Below are positions 55,247 through 64,000 of a stretch of DNA of 64,000 nucleotides, one piece after another. How positions within the stretch are numbered: position 1 is the first letter of the stretch; every line of letters starts with the position of its first letter. The translations under genes were made by a program, and so were the position numbers. Under the pieces are notes generated by a model. The model was not told where the DNA came from. It saw only the letters and a list, made by a program, of their open reading frames with translations, and did no database searches. Source of the DNA: Pseudomonas sp. stari2 (GTDB lineage: Bacteria; Pseudomonadota; Gammaproteobacteria; Pseudomonadales; Pseudomonadaceae); NCBI RefSeq assembly GCF_040760005.1, contig NZ_CP099760.1, positions 1,979,501 through 2,043,500 of the forward strand, read 5' to 3'.

Positions 55247-56098
55247 ATGAAGATGCGACGACTTTTAGGCGCAGGTGCCGCTCTGGTGCTTGCGATGAGC
55301 TCCACTTTCGCCAGCGCTGAAAAACAGACCCTGAACATCGGTTACGTTGACGGCTGGTCCGACAGCGTCGCGACCACCCATGTGGCGGCCGAGGTGATTA
55401 AACAAAAACTTGGCTACGACGTGAAACTCCAGGCTGTCGCCACCGGGATCATGTGGCAGGGCGTTGCCACCGGCAAACTCGACGCCATGCTGTCGGCCTG
55501 GCTGCCGGTGACTCACGGCGAATACTGGGCGAAGAACAAGGATCTGGTCGTCGATTACGGCCCGAACTTCAAGGACGCGAAAATCGGCCTGATCGTGCCC
55601 GAGTACGTCAAAGCCAAATCCATCGAAGACCTGAAAACCGACGACAGCTTCAAGAATCGCATCGTCGGCATCGACGCCGGCTCAGGCGTGATGCTCAAGA
55701 CCGACCAGGCGATCAAGGATTACGGCTTGACCGGTTACACCCTCAAGGCCAGTTCCGGCGCCGGCATGATCGCCGAGCTGACCCGCGCCGAGAAAAAGAA
55801 CGAATCCATTGCCGTGACCGGTTGGGTGCCGCACTGGATGTTCGCCAAGTGGAAACTGCGCTTCCTCGACGACCCGAAAGGCGTGTATGGCGCGGCTGAA
55901 ACCGTGAACAGCATCGGCAGCAAGGAGCTGGAGGCCAAGGCGCCGGAAGTGGCGAAGTTCCTGAAGAACTTCCAGTGGGCCTCCAAAGACGAAATCGGTC
56001 AGGTCATGCTGGCGATTCAGGACGGTGCCAAACCTGAAGCCGCCGCAAAGGACTGGGTCGCCAAACACCCGGACCGCGTGGCTGAATGGACCAAGTAA
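55247..56098 (+). CDS. ABC transporter substrate-binding protein (glycine betaine/choline type)
   Basis: From ATG 55247 behind GGGGAAG the product is 283 residues. It has a signal peptide (about residues 1-24, FASA-EK) and an OpuAC-type binding domain (NIGYVDGWSDSVATTHVAAE; GVATGKLDAMLSAWLPVTHG). Trp and Tyr residues in these pieces are typical for caging quaternary amines such as betaine. No permease or ATPase gene is adjacent, so it is an orphan binding protein that likely feeds a transporter elsewhere. Ligand is inferred. Confidence 0.85.
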   Translation: MKMRRLLGAGAALVLAMSSTFASAEKQTLNIGYVDGWSDSVATTHVAAEVIKQKLGYDVKLQAVATGIMWQGVATGKLDAMLSAWLPVTHGEYWAKNKDLVVDYGPNFKDAKIGLIVPEYVKAKSIEDLKTDDSFKNRIVGIDAGSGVMLKTDQAIKDYGLTGYTLKASSGAGMIAELTRAEKKNESIAVTGWVPHWMFAKWKLRFLDDPKGVYGAAETVNSIGSKELEAKAPEVAKFLKNFQWASKDEIGQVMLAIQDGAKPEAAAKDWVAKHPDRVAEWTK

Positions 56099-56131
56099 TA
56101 TAAGTCGAAGCGTCTAGTCTGCGCTTCCCAG

Positions 56132-56166
56132 GGCCGCCCGGCATCACCGCCGGGCGGCCTTTTTTA
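56132..56166 (+). terminator. rho-independent terminator after the binding-protein gene
   Basis: GGCCGCCCGGC and GCCGGGCGGCC form a perfect 11-base stem around ATCACC, followed by a run of T. Confidence 0.95.
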
Positions 56167-56328
56167 TGTCGCTTCTTTTTATAAGGGATGTTGGTCGTTT
56201 TCGAGCGGTCTGGAAATTGGCAAAAACGCCATGGCGTTCTACTACTAAGGTCGTCTGGAAGCCGGCTCGCAGCCGCATACAGTGGATACGTTCCAAAAAT
56301 AAAAATCTGTGCTGCGAGGATAAAAACA

Positions 56329-56640
56329 ATGAACGACAGCATTTACCTCTCTATTCAGAACAGCCCGCGCTTCAAGGAGCTGGTGAAAAAAAGGGAAAGG
56401 TTCGCCTGGATACTCTCGGCGATCATGCTAGGGCTCTACTCCGGTTTCATTCTGCTGATCGCGTACGGGCCGCAACTGCTCGGGACCAAGATCAGTGCCG
56501 GTTCATCGATCACCTGGGGCATCCCCATCGGTGTCGGGCTGATTGTCTCGGCCTTCATCCTGACCGGTATCTACGTGCGCCGCGCCAATGGCGAGTTCGA
56601 CGACCTGAACAATGCGATTCTCAAGGAGGCTCAGCAATGA
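56329..56640 (+). CDS. yjcH: DUF485 inner-membrane protein (YjcH)
   Basis: The 103-residue protein has two membrane helices (about residues 25-45 and 58-80) and the DUF485 pattern [19 protein letters not shown]. It is co-transcribed with acetate permease genes in many bacteria; its exact role is unknown. The stop overlaps the actP start by four bases. Confidence 0.92.
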   Translation: MNDSIYLSIQNSPRFKELVKKRERFAWILSAIMLGLYSGFILLIAYGPQLLGTKISAGSSITWGIPIGVGLIVSAFILTGIYVRRANGEFDDLNNAILKEAQQ

Positions 56641-58295
56641 TCCGGCGTCTACTGGCTCTTTTGAGCATCGCAGCGTTCGCTCCAGCCGCCTGGGCTGCTG
56701 ACGCCCTGACTGGCGAAGTCCACAAACAACCGCTCAACGTTTCCGCGATCGTCATGTTCGTGGTGTTCGTCGGCGCGACTCTGTGCATCACTTACTGGGC
56801 GTCCAAACGCAACAAGTCGGCTGCCGACTACTATGCGGCGGGCGGCAAGATCACCGGTTTCCAGAACGGTCTGGCAATCGCCGGTGACTACATGTCGGCG
56901 GCATCCTTCCTGGGGATTTCCGCGCTGGTGTTCACCTCCGGCTACGACGGCCTGATCTACTCGATCGGCTTCCTGGTGGGCTGGCCGATCATTCTGTTCC
57001 TGATCGCCGAGCGTCTGCGTAACCTGGGTAAATACACCTTTGCCGACGTGGCGTCCTACCGCCTCGGGCAGACCCAGATCCGCACACTGTCTGCCTGCGG
57101 TTCGCTGGTGGTGGTGGCGTTCTACCTGATCGCGCAAATGGTCGGTGCCGGCAAGCTGATCCAGCTGCTGTTCGGTCTCGACTACCACGTTGCGGTGATT
57201 CTGGTCGGTATCCTGATGTGCCTGTACGTGCTGTTCGGCGGCATGCTGGCGACCACCTGGGTGCAGATCATCAAGGCGGTGCTGTTGCTGTCCGGTGCCT
57301 CGTTCATGGCGCTGATGGTGATGAAGCATGTCAACTTCGACTTCAACACCCTGTTCTCCGAGGCCATCAAGGTTCACGCCAAGGGTGAAGCGATCATGAG
57401 CCCGGGCGGTCTGGTAAAAGACCCGATCTCGGCATTCTCCCTGGGGCTGGCACTGATGTTCGGTACCGCCGGCCTGCCGCACATCCTGATGCGCTTCTTC
57501 ACCGTGAGCGACGCGAAAGAAGCCCGTAAGAGCGTGCTGTATGCGACCGGTTTCATCGGCTACTTCTACATCCTGACCTTCATCATCGGCTTCGGCGCGA
57601 TCCTGCTGGTCAGCACCAACCCGGCCTTTAAAGATGCGGCGGGCGCACTGCTCGGCGGCAACAACATGGCGGCGGTACACCTGGCGAACGCCGTGGGCGG
57701 CAGCGTGTTCCTCGGCTTCATCTCGGCGGTGGCGTTCGCGACCATCCTGGCGGTAGTGGCCGGCCTGACCCTGGCGGGTGCTTCGGCGGTGTCTCACGAC
57801 CTGTACGCCAGCGTGATCAAGAAGGGCAAGGCCAACGAGAAGGATGAAATCCGCGTTTCGAAGATCACCACCGTCGCGCTGGGCGTCTTGGCTATCGGCC
57901 TGGGCATCCTGTTCGAAAGCCAGAACATTGCGTTCATGGTTGGCCTGGCGTTCTCCATTGCGGCGAGCTGCAACTTCCCGGTGCTGCTGCTTTCGATGTA
58001 CTGGAAGAAGCTGACCACTCGCGGTGCGATGGTTGGTGGCTGGCTGGGGCTGGTGAGTGCGGTGGGGCTGATGATTCTTGGTCCGACCATCTGGGTCCAG
58101 ATCCTGCACAACGAGAAGGCGATCTTCCCTTACGAGTATCCTGCGCTGTTTTCGATGATCATTGCGTTCATCGGCATCTGGTTCTTCTCGGTCACCGACA
58201 AGTCGGCGGCGGCTGAGAACGAGCGTGCGCTGTTCTTTCCGCAGTTTGTGCGTTCGCAGACTGGGTTGGGGGCTAGTGGGGCGGTTTCGCACTGA
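56637..58295 (+). CDS. actP: cation/acetate symporter ActP
   Basis: ActP takes up acetate (and similar short acids) with Na+ or H+. From ATG 56637 the product is 552 residues. It has a signal-like start (AAFAPAAWA), about 13 membrane helices and sodium-solute-symporter motifs ([35 protein letters not shown]). The longer open frame upstream runs through yjcH and is not used. No acs gene is next to it. A terminator follows. Confidence 0.95.
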   Translation: MIRRLLALLSIAAFAPAAWAADALTGEVHKQPLNVSAIVMFVVFVGATLCITYWASKRNKSAADYYAAGGKITGFQNGLAIAGDYMSAASFLGISALVFTSGYDGLIYSIGFLVGWPIILFLIAERLRNLGKYTFADVASYRLGQTQIRTLSACGSLVVVAFYLIAQMVGAGKLIQLLFGLDYHVAVILVGILMCLYVLFGGMLATTWVQIIKAVLLLSGASFMALMVMKHVNFDFNTLFSEAIKVHAKGEAIMSPGGLVKDPISAFSLGLALMFGTAGLPHILMRFFTVSDAKEARKSVLYATGFIGYFYILTFIIGFGAILLVSTNPAFKDAAGALLGGNNMAAVHLANAVGGSVFLGFISAVAFATILAVVAGLTLAGASAVSHDLYASVIKKGKANEKDEIRVSKITTVALGVLAIGLGILFESQNIAFMVGLAFSIAASCNFPVLLLSMYWKKLTTRGAMVGGWLGLVSAVGLMILGPTIWVQILHNEKAIFPYEYPALFSMIIAFIGIWFFSVTDKSAAAENERALFFPQFVRSQTGLGASGAVSH

Positions 58296-58331
58296 GGCTT
58301 CTAGGTTGAATATGTAGGTTGAGTTGGATGG

Positions 58332-58366
58332 AAATGCCCTGGTCGAGAGATTGGGGCATTTTTTTG
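58332..58366 (+). terminator. rho-independent terminator after actP
   Basis: AAATGCCC pairs with GGGCATTT around a loop of about 15 bases and runs into seven T. Confidence 0.85.
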
Positions 58367-58406
58367 TGGGCGGTTATCGGACTTTCTTTGGGTGGTTTTG
58401 GTTTGT

Positions 58407-58687
58407 GTGTATATCCGTTGCTGCGGTAACGGCTTCTTAGGGTTTCGCCCTTACGGCGAGTCACCTTTTCCAAACGCCGAAAAGGTAACCCAAAAGGCTT
58501 TACCCTGACGTACGGCCCTCGCTGTGGCTCGGGTTCCTTCGCTCCGGGATCGATCCGGGGGCATCGCCTACGGTTTGCTTCGCTGCACCTCCTCTCGATG
58601 CATGCGGCTGCGCCGCACGGTCGCTGCGCTCCCACCCCCGGATCAATCCCTCCACTCAGCCTGCCGACGGGCCCTGCGATCAAAAGC
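58407..58687 (+). repeat. long inverted repeat, left arm
   Basis: This arm matches the reverse complement of 58811-59094 along its whole length. It begins GTGTATATCCGTTGC, contains the block GGGGGCATCGCCTACGGTTT, and ends GATCAAAAGC. Inside the arm is a further palindromic part around ATGCATGCGGCTGCGCCGCA. It codes for nothing I recognise. Confidence 0.85.
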
Positions 58688-58810
58688 GGTACTCGAGCTA
58701 ACGCTCATCGTTTTGAGTGGGGGGGGGCGGGGCGTGTTTGGCTTTTGCGGCGGGGTTGGCTGAGAGGGCTAGGGAGAGGGGCTCTTGATCTGGCTTTTGC
58801 TCTGGCTCTG
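58688..58810. other. spacer between the arms of the long inverted repeat
   Basis: This 123-base spacer has a run of about ten G near 58718 and several repeats of CTCTGG/TTTTG. It contains no gene. The G run is a likely place for length variation. Confidence 0.6.
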
Positions 58811-59094
58811 GATCTGCTTTTGATCTCCAGCCCCTTCGGCAGGCCGAGCGGAGGTGTCCATCAGGGGGTAGGCGCGCAGCGCCGTGCGGCGAAGCCGCAT
58901 ACATCGAGAGGAGGTGCAGCGAAGCAAACCGTAGGCGATGCCCCCTGATGGACACCGTAGCGAGGGAACACTGAGCCTAAGCGAAGTGCCGTACGCCGGG
59001 GCAAAAGCCTTTTGGTTCCTTTTTGGCGTTTGAAAAAGGGACTCGCTGTAAGAGCGAAACCGCCAGCGGCAGCACCCGAAGCAACGGATATACA
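58811..59094 (-). repeat. long inverted repeat, right arm
   Basis: Reverse-complement partner of 58407-58687. Identity by eye is high in blocks (for example 45 to 50 bases around GCATCGCCTACGG) and weaker between them. As RNA the two arms would form a very long hairpin. Similar elements occur between genes in other fluorescent pseudomonads. Confidence 0.85.
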
Positions 59095-59132
59095 CCCAAT
59101 CCAAAGACCGCGAAAACCCGCAAAAACGAAAA

Positions 59133-59160
59133 AACGGCCCCCATTCTCATGGAGGCCGTT
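59133..59160 (-). terminator. rho-independent terminator of gltA
   Basis: On the minus strand AACGGCC and GGCCGTT pair around an inner CATGAGAATG loop and are followed by six T. It lies about 40 bases behind the gltA stop. Confidence 0.85.
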
Positions 59161-59197
59161 CCCGGTACAACGCTAAGAGGCTATCGCAAGACAGCCC

Positions 59198-60487
59198 TTA
59201 TTTGCGGTCTTCCAGCTTGGTGATATCCCGCGACTCGTAACCAGTGTACAACTGGCGCGGACGGCCAATCTTGTACGGGCTGGAAAGCATTTCCTTCCAG
59301 TGCGAAATCCAGCCGACAGTACGTGCCAGGGCGAAAATCACGGTGAACATGCTGGTCGGAATGCCGATCGCCTTGAGGATGATCCCCGAGTAGAAGTCGA
59401 CGTTCGGGTACAGCGAGCGCTCGATGAAGTACGGGTCGGTCAGGGCGATCTCTTCCAGGCGCATGGCCAGTTCGAGTTGCGGATCGTTCTGGATGCCCAG
59501 TTCTTTCAATACTTCGTCGCAGGTCTGCTTCATGACAGTCGCGCGAGGGTCGCGGTTCTTGTAGACGCGGTGACCGAAGCCCATCAGCTTGAACGGGTCG
59601 TTCTTGTCCTTGGCCTTGGCGATGAACTTGTCGATGTTCGAGACATCGCCGATTTCATCGAGCATGGTCAGCACGGCTTCGTTCGCACCGCCGTGGGCAG
59701 GGCCCCAGAGTGCGGCGATACCGGCGGCGATACAGGCGAACGGGTTCGCACCCGAGGAGCCCGCCAGACGCACGGTGGAGGTCGAAGCGTTCTGCTCGTG
59801 GTCGGCGTGGAGGATGAAGATCCGGTCCATGGCCTTGGCGAGTACCGGGCTGATCGGTTTGATCTCGCACGGGGTGTTGAACATCATGTGCAGGAAGTTT
59901 TCCGCGTACGACAGATCGTTGCGCGGGTACATCATGGGTTGGCCCATGGAGTACTTGTAAACCATCGCGGCCAGGGTCGGCATCTTGGCAACCAGGCGGA
60001 TCGCGGAGATTTCGCGATGCTGCGGGTTATTGATGTCGAGGGAGTCGTGGTAGAAGGCCGAGAGGGCGCCGACTACACCACACATGACGGCCATCGGGTG
60101 GGCGTCACGGCGGAAGCCGTTGAAGAAGGTTTTCAGCTGCTCGTGAACCATGGTGTGGTTCTTCACGGTGCCGACGAACTGGGCCTTCTGTTCTGCGGTT
60201 GGCAGTTCGCCGTTCAGCAACAGGTAGCAGGTTTCCAGGTAGTCCGACTTTTCAGCCAGCTGTTCGATCGGGTAGCCGCGGTGCAGCAGGATGCCGTTGT
60301 CGCCATCGATATAGGTGATCTTCGATTCGCAGGAAGCGGTCGACATGAAACCGGGGTCGAAAGTGAAGCGGCCCGTGGCCGTGAGGCCCCGAACATCGAT
60401 TACATCGGGACCAACGGTGCCGGTTAAAATGGGCAGCTCGACGGGGGCTGCGCCCTCGATGATCAACTGCGCTTTTTTGTCAGCCAT
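59198..60487 (-). CDS. gltA: citrate synthase
   Basis: Citrate synthase joins acetyl-CoA and oxaloacetate at the entry to the TCA cycle. The 429-residue protein is the type II (NADH-sensitive) length. It has ISHW-like and catalytic pieces: His in [20 protein letters not shown], His in [15 protein letters not shown], and Asp in [11 protein letters not shown]. The ribosome site AGGAGG precedes the ATG. It diverges from sdhCDAB, the standard Pseudomonas arrangement. Confidence 0.97.
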   Translation of the reverse strand: MADKKAQLIIEGAAPVELPILTGTVGPDVIDVRGLTATGRFTFDPGFMSTASCESKITYIDGDNGILLHRGYPIEQLAEKSDYLETCYLLLNGELPTAEQKAQFVGTVKNHTMVHEQLKTFFNGFRRDAHPMAVMCGVVGALSAFYHDSLDINNPQHREISAIRLVAKMPTLAAMVYKYSMGQPMMYPRNDLSYAENFLHMMFNTPCEIKPISPVLAKAMDRIFILHADHEQNASTSTVRLAGSSGANPFACIAAGIAALWGPAHGGANEAVLTMLDEIGDVSNIDKFIAKAKDKNDPFKLMGFGHRVYKNRDPRATVMKQTCDEVLKELGIQNDPQLELAMRLEEIALTDPYFIERSLYPNVDFYSGIILKAIGIPTSMFTVIFALARTVGWISHWKEMLSSPYKIGRPRQLYTGYESRDITKLEDRK

Positions 60488-60545
60488 GTGGCCTCCTATT
60501 TATGCTTGAAATCATCAGACAGACCCCCCACGCAGGGCCCGCACC

Positions 60546-60573
60546 ACTATAGTGAGATAAATTCGAATGTCAA
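60546..60573 (-). promoter_or_regulatory. sigma-70 promoter of gltA
   Basis: On the minus strand TTGACA and TATAGT are 16 bases apart. They lie about 60-85 bases before the gltA start codon. Confidence 0.8.
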
Positions 60574-60687
60574 TTTGCCTAAAGTCTTGCTCCAGAAGGC
60601 TTTAACCGCACTTTTTCCTCGAAATTGCCTGCCATTTACGCCTTTTATACAACTTGTGCAATCAGCTATTGGAGGTAGGCGATTGCG

Positions 60688-60716
60688 TTGTCATTAGTAG
60701 CCTAACTGTCTATACT
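60688..60716 (+). promoter_or_regulatory. sigma-70 promoter of sdhCDAB
   Basis: TTGTCA and TATACT are 17 bases apart, about 135 bases before the sdhC start. This implies an untranslated leader of about 130 bases, long enough for post-transcriptional control by a small RNA; no such site was proven. Confidence 0.75.
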
Positions 60717-60851
60717 CGGCGACCGACCGCCAAGGGCTTTTGGGCTTGCTTTCATTGGGGGTCGCATCCCTGGGTGGTGGTTACCTGACCAGTGCACTCC
60801 CCAACAACTTTGCCCTGATTGTTAGGGGCTCTTCAGTGTGAAAAAAAAGCC

Positions 60852-61226
60852 GTGAAAAGCCAACGACCTGTAAACCTAGACCTAAGGACCATCAAACTCC
60901 CCATCACCGGCGTTACGTCGTTTCTTCACCGTGTTTCCGGCATCATCCTCTTCCTGGGCCTCGGCATCATGCTTTATGCATTGGGCAAATCCCTGGGTTC
61001 CGAGGAAGGTTATGTCGAGGTGAAGGCATGCTTGACCAGCCCGCTGGCCAAGTTCGTAGCATGGGGCCTCCTGTCCGCTCTGCTGTATCACCTGGTTGCC
61101 GGTGTGCGCCACTTGATCATGGACATGGGCATCGGTGAGACGCTGGAAGGCGGCCGCCTGGGCTCGAAACTGATCATCGCCGTTTCCGTGGTGCTGATCG
61201 TTCTGGCAGGAGTTTGGATATGGTAA
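60852..61226 (+). CDS. sdhC: succinate dehydrogenase cytochrome b556 subunit SdhC
   Basis: SdhC anchors the enzyme in the inner membrane and holds heme b with SdhD. From the GTG at 60852 the product is 124 residues. It begins VKSQRPVNLDLRTIKLPITG, has three membrane helices, and has the conserved HRVSGIILFLG near residue 28 and HLVAGVRHLIMD near residue 83. Starts further upstream would add residues unlike the family. The stop overlaps the sdhD start. Confidence 0.94.
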   Translation: MKSQRPVNLDLRTIKLPITGVTSFLHRVSGIILFLGLGIMLYALGKSLGSEEGYVEVKACLTSPLAKFVAWGLLSALLYHLVAGVRHLIMDMGIGETLEGGRLGSKLIIAVSVVLIVLAGVWIW

Positions 61227-61588
61227 CCAGCGTTACAAACCTTTCGCGTTCGGGCCTCTATGACTGGATGGCACAGCGTGTGTCTGCGGTCGTTCTCGCG
61301 GCTTATTTCATTTTCCTGATCGGCTACCTCGCCGCTCACCCGGGCATCGGCTATGAACAATGGCATGGCCTGTTCGCCCACAACGGAATGCGTATCTTCA
61401 GTCTGCTGGCACTGGTTGCCCTGGGCGCTCACGCCTGGGTCGGCATGTGGACCATCGCGACCGACTACCTGACGCCGATGGCGCTGGGCAAGTCCGCGAC
61501 TGCAGTACGTTTCCTTTTCCAGGCAGTATGCGGCGTCGCGATGTTCGCTTACTTCGTCTGGGGTGTGCAGATTCTCTGGGGTATCTGA
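61220..61588 (+). CDS. sdhD: succinate dehydrogenase membrane subunit SdhD
   Basis: The 122-residue protein has three membrane helices and the family pieces GLYDWMAQRVSAVVLAAYF and the heme-ligand region ALGAHAWVGMWTIATDYL. Start ATG 61220 lies seven bases inside the sdhC end. sdhA follows after three bases. Confidence 0.94.
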   Translation: MVTSVTNLSRSGLYDWMAQRVSAVVLAAYFIFLIGYLAAHPGIGYEQWHGLFAHNGMRIFSLLALVALGAHAWVGMWTIATDYLTPMALGKSATAVRFLFQAVCGVAMFAYFVWGVQILWGI

Positions 61589-61591
61589 TTC

Positions 61592-63364
61592 ATGGCTAAC
61601 ATTCCAACGATTTCTTTCGACGCCATCATCATTGGTGGCGGCGGTGCCGGCATGCGCGCTGCGCTGCAGCTGGCACAGGGCGGTCACAAGACTGCCGTGA
61701 TCACCAAGGTCTTCCCGACCCGTTCGCACACTGTATCCGCCCAGGGCGGCATCACCTGCGCCATCGCGTCGGCCGACCCGAACGATGACTGGCGCTGGCA
61801 CATGTACGATACCGTCAAGGGCTCCGACTACATCGGTGACCAGGACGCTATCGAATACATGTGTCAGGAAGGCCCGGCTGCCGTTTTCGAGCTGGATCAC
61901 ATGGGTCTGCCGTTTTCGCGTACCGAAACCGGTCGTATCTATCAGCGTCCGTTCGGCGGTCAGTCGAAGGATTACGGTAAAGGCGGGCAGGCTGCCCGTA
62001 CCTGCGCCGCTTCCGACCGTACCGGTCACGCGCTGCTGCACACCCTTTATCAGGGCAACCTGAAAGCCGGTACTACGTTCCTGAACGAGTACTACGCTGT
62101 CGATCTGGTCAAGAACGACGCAGGCGACTTCGTCGGTGTGATCGCAATCTGTATCGAAACCGGTGAAACCACCTACATCCGCGCCAAGGCCACCGTGCTG
62201 GCGACCGGCGGTGCAGGCCGTATCTACGCATCCACCACCAACGCCCTGATCAACACTGGTGACGGCGTCGGCATGGCTCTGCGTGCTGGCGTGCCGGTAC
62301 AAGACATTGAAATGTGGCAGTTCCACCCGACCGGCATCGCCGGCGCCGGTGTACTGGTTACCGAAGGTTGCCGTGGTGAAGGTGGTTACCTGATCAACAA
62401 GCACGGCGAGCGTTTCATGGAGCGTTATGCTCCGAACGCAAAAGACCTTGCCGGTCGTGACGTGGTTGCCCGCTCGATGGTTAAAGAAATCATCGCCGGC
62501 AACGGTTGCGGTCCGAATGGCGACCACGTAATGCTCAAACTCGACCACCTGGGCGAGGAAGTGCTGCACAGCCGTCTGCCAGGCATCTGCGAACTGTCGA
62601 AGACTTTCGCGCACGTTGACCCGGTGGTTGCTCCGGTTCCGGTTGTTCCGACCTGCCACTACATGATGGGCGGCGTTGCCACCAACATTCACGGCCAGGC
62701 AATCACCCAGAACGCCGAAGGCGTGGACCAGATCATTCCTGGTCTGTTCGCCGTAGGTGAAGTGGCTTGCGTATCGGTTCACGGCGCCAACCGTCTGGGC
62801 GGCAACTCGCTGCTCGACCTGGTGGTCTTCGGTCGCGCTGCCGGCCTGCACCTCGAGAAAGCTCTGACTGACGGCATCGAATACGATGACGCCACCGAAG
62901 CCAACATCGAAGCTGCCCTGGCACGCCTGAGCGCGCTGAACAACCGTACCGATGGCGAAGACGTCGCTACCCTGCGTCGCGAGCTGCAAAGCTGCATGCA
63001 GAACTACTTCGGTGTATTCCGTACCGGCGAATACATGCAGAAGGGTATTGCCCAACTGGCCGATCTGCGCAAGCGCATCGCCAACGTGAAGATCAACGAT
63101 AAGTCGCAGGCGTTCAACACTGCACGTATCGAAGCGCTGGAACTGCAAAACCTGCTGGAAGTGGCTGAAGCTACCGCCATTGCTGCCGAAGTACGTAAAG
63201 AGTCCCGCGGCGCTCACGCCCGTGAAGACTTCGAAGACCGTGACGACGAAAACTGGCTGTGCCACACCCTGTACTTCCCGGGTGAGAAACGTGTCGCCAA
63301 GCGTGCCGTGAACTTCTCGCCGAAGACTGTTCCGACTTTCGAACCAAAAGTCCGGACTTATTAA
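61592..63364 (+). CDS. sdhA: succinate dehydrogenase flavoprotein SdhA
   Basis: SdhA oxidises succinate to fumarate with covalent FAD. The 590-residue protein has the FAD motif [17 protein letters not shown], and the FAD-linking His in [12 protein letters not shown]. The substrate regions are [20 protein letters not shown] and [11 protein letters not shown]. It is in the middle of sdhCDAB, and sdhB follows 11 bases on. Confidence 0.97.
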   Translation: MANIPTISFDAIIIGGGGAGMRAALQLAQGGHKTAVITKVFPTRSHTVSAQGGITCAIASADPNDDWRWHMYDTVKGSDYIGDQDAIEYMCQEGPAAVFELDHMGLPFSRTETGRIYQRPFGGQSKDYGKGGQAARTCAASDRTGHALLHTLYQGNLKAGTTFLNEYYAVDLVKNDAGDFVGVIAICIETGETTYIRAKATVLATGGAGRIYASTTNALINTGDGVGMALRAGVPVQDIEMWQFHPTGIAGAGVLVTEGCRGEGGYLINKHGERFMERYAPNAKDLAGRDVVARSMVKEIIAGNGCGPNGDHVMLKLDHLGEEVLHSRLPGICELSKTFAHVDPVVAPVPVVPTCHYMMGGVATNIHGQAITQNAEGVDQIIPGLFAVGEVACVSVHGANRLGGNSLLDLVVFGRAAGLHLEKALTDGIEYDDATEANIEAALARLSALNNRTDGEDVATLRRELQSCMQNYFGVFRTGEYMQKGIAQLADLRKRIANVKINDKSQAFNTARIEALELQNLLEVAEATAIAAEVRKESRGAHAREDFEDRDDENWLCHTLYFPGEKRVAKRAVNFSPKTVPTFEPKVRTY

Positions 63365-63375
63365 GGGTGACCGCC

Positions 63376-64000
63376 ATGTTGAAAGTCAGTGTTTATCGTT
63401 ACAACCCTGATCAGGACGCTGCGCCGTTCATGCAGGAATTCCAGGTCGATACCGGTGGTAAGGACCTGATGGTGCTGGACGTGCTGGCCCTGATCAAAGA
63501 GCAGGACGAAGGTTTCTCCTATCGTCGCTCCTGCCGTGAAGGTGTCTGCGGCTCCGACGGCATGAACATCAACGGCAAGAACGGCCTGGCGTGCATCACG
63601 CCGCTGTCCGCTGTCGTCAAAGGTAACAAGCTGGTCATCCGTCCTCTGCCAGGTTTGCCGGTTATCCGTGACCTGGTCGTCGATATGAGCATCTTCTACA
63701 AGCAATACGAGAAGGTTAAGCCATTCCTGCAGAACGACACGCCGGCTCCAGCCATCGAGCGTCTGCAGTCCCCTGAAGAGCGTGAAAAACTCGATGGTCT
63801 GTACGAGTGCATCCTGTGCGCCTGCTGCTCGACCTCTTGCCCGTCCTTCTGGTGGAACCCGGACAAATTCCTGGGTCCAGCTGCACTGCTGCAAGCGTAC
63901 CGCTTCCTGGCAGACAGCCGTGACACCAAGACATCCGAGCGTCTGGCGTCCCTCGATGACCCGTTCAGCGTCTTCCGCTGCCGGGGCATCATGAACTGCG
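63376..64000 (+). CDS. sdhB: succinate dehydrogenase iron-sulfur subunit SdhB (partial, cut by the window end)
   Basis: SdhB passes electrons from SdhA to quinone. The visible 208 residues include the 2Fe-2S motif (SCREGVCGSDGMNINGKNG) and the start of the 4Fe-4S region (CILCACCSTSCPSFWW), and break off at CRGIMNC. About 25 residues are missing, judged from the usual length of about 235. Confidence 0.97.
   Translation, partial: MLKVSVYRYNPDQDAAPFMQEFQVDTGGKDLMVLDVLALIKEQDEGFSYRRSCREGVCGSDGMNINGKNGLACITPLSAVVKGNKLVIRPLPGLPVIRDLVVDMSIFYKQYEKVKPFLQNDTPAPAIERLQSPEEREKLDGLYECILCACCSTSCPSFWWNPDKFLGPAALLQAYRFLADSRDTKTSERLASLDDPFSVFRCRGIMNC

Noticed and set aside
56166..56636. 157-codon N-terminal extension of actP
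   Set aside because: It runs through yjcH in another frame. The ATG at 56637 overlaps the yjcH stop and begins with the expected signal-like sequence.
58524..58948. Open frames inside the long inverted repeat
   Set aside because: They occur on both strands because of the symmetry, have no ribosome sites, and encode low-complexity sequence.

Overview
The window is a chromosomal segment of a fluorescent pseudomonad, most likely of the Pseudomonas fluorescens group. The basis is gene order: fliLMNOPQR-flhB, flhA-flhF-fleN-fliA, cheYZAB, motCD, parC-parP-cheW and ccmABCDEFGHI follow each other as in Pseudomonas chromosomes. High G+C coding sequence, REP-type intergenic palindromes and a DUF6124 gene agree with this. 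No rRNA, tRNA, CRISPR array, transposase or integrase was recognised.

Layout. 1-5483: switch and export-gate genes of the flagellum (fliL to flhB). 5484-10542: a variable insert between flhB and flhA. It holds an A+T-rich M60/enhancin-like metalloprotease gene, a second, broken copy of the flhB 3' end with a terminator, a REP pair, a DUF6124 gene with a structured (C4-antisense-like) leader, and an unknown 222-codon gene. 10543-24951: flhA, the polar placement and regulatory genes flhF/fleN, sigma-28, the chemotaxis core, the second stator pair motCD, and the polar array proteins ParC/ParP. 25020-26920: a soluble FlhB C-terminal-domain protein coupled to a FliK-like protein, on the other strand. 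27118-34065: the complete System I cytochrome c maturation operon. 34091-39535: a lipoprotein, a LysR regulator and MFS exporter, a periplasmic protein, the sulfate-binding protein Sbp and a voltage-sensor-type K+ channel. 39557-46948 (minus strand): a urea transporter and a glyoxylate-to-pyruvate pathway (gcl, hyi, glxR, ttuD, pyk), with glcG divergent from gcl. 47766-58295: hydrolase, RutR-like regulator, DUF808 protein, MlaA with a linked hydrolase, a GH17 glucan enzyme, a betaine-type binding protein and yjcH-actP. 58296-59197: a large inverted repeat. 59198-64000: gltA divergent from sdhCDAB; sdhB runs off the window.

How it works together. The first 27 kb builds, places and steers a polar flagellum. 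The ccm genes supply c-type cytochromes for respiration. The gcl cluster turns glyoxylate (for example from purine or ureide breakdown, which also yields urea) into pyruvate, and gltA/sdh start and drive the TCA cycle.

The most unusual parts are: the enhancin-like gene inserted at flhB with a diverged 3' repeat of flhB; the stand-alone FlhB C-terminal domain made together with a FliK homologue; the four repeated docking-like peptides in CheA beside ParC/ParP; and the paired TTGTATACAA sites between gcl and glcG.
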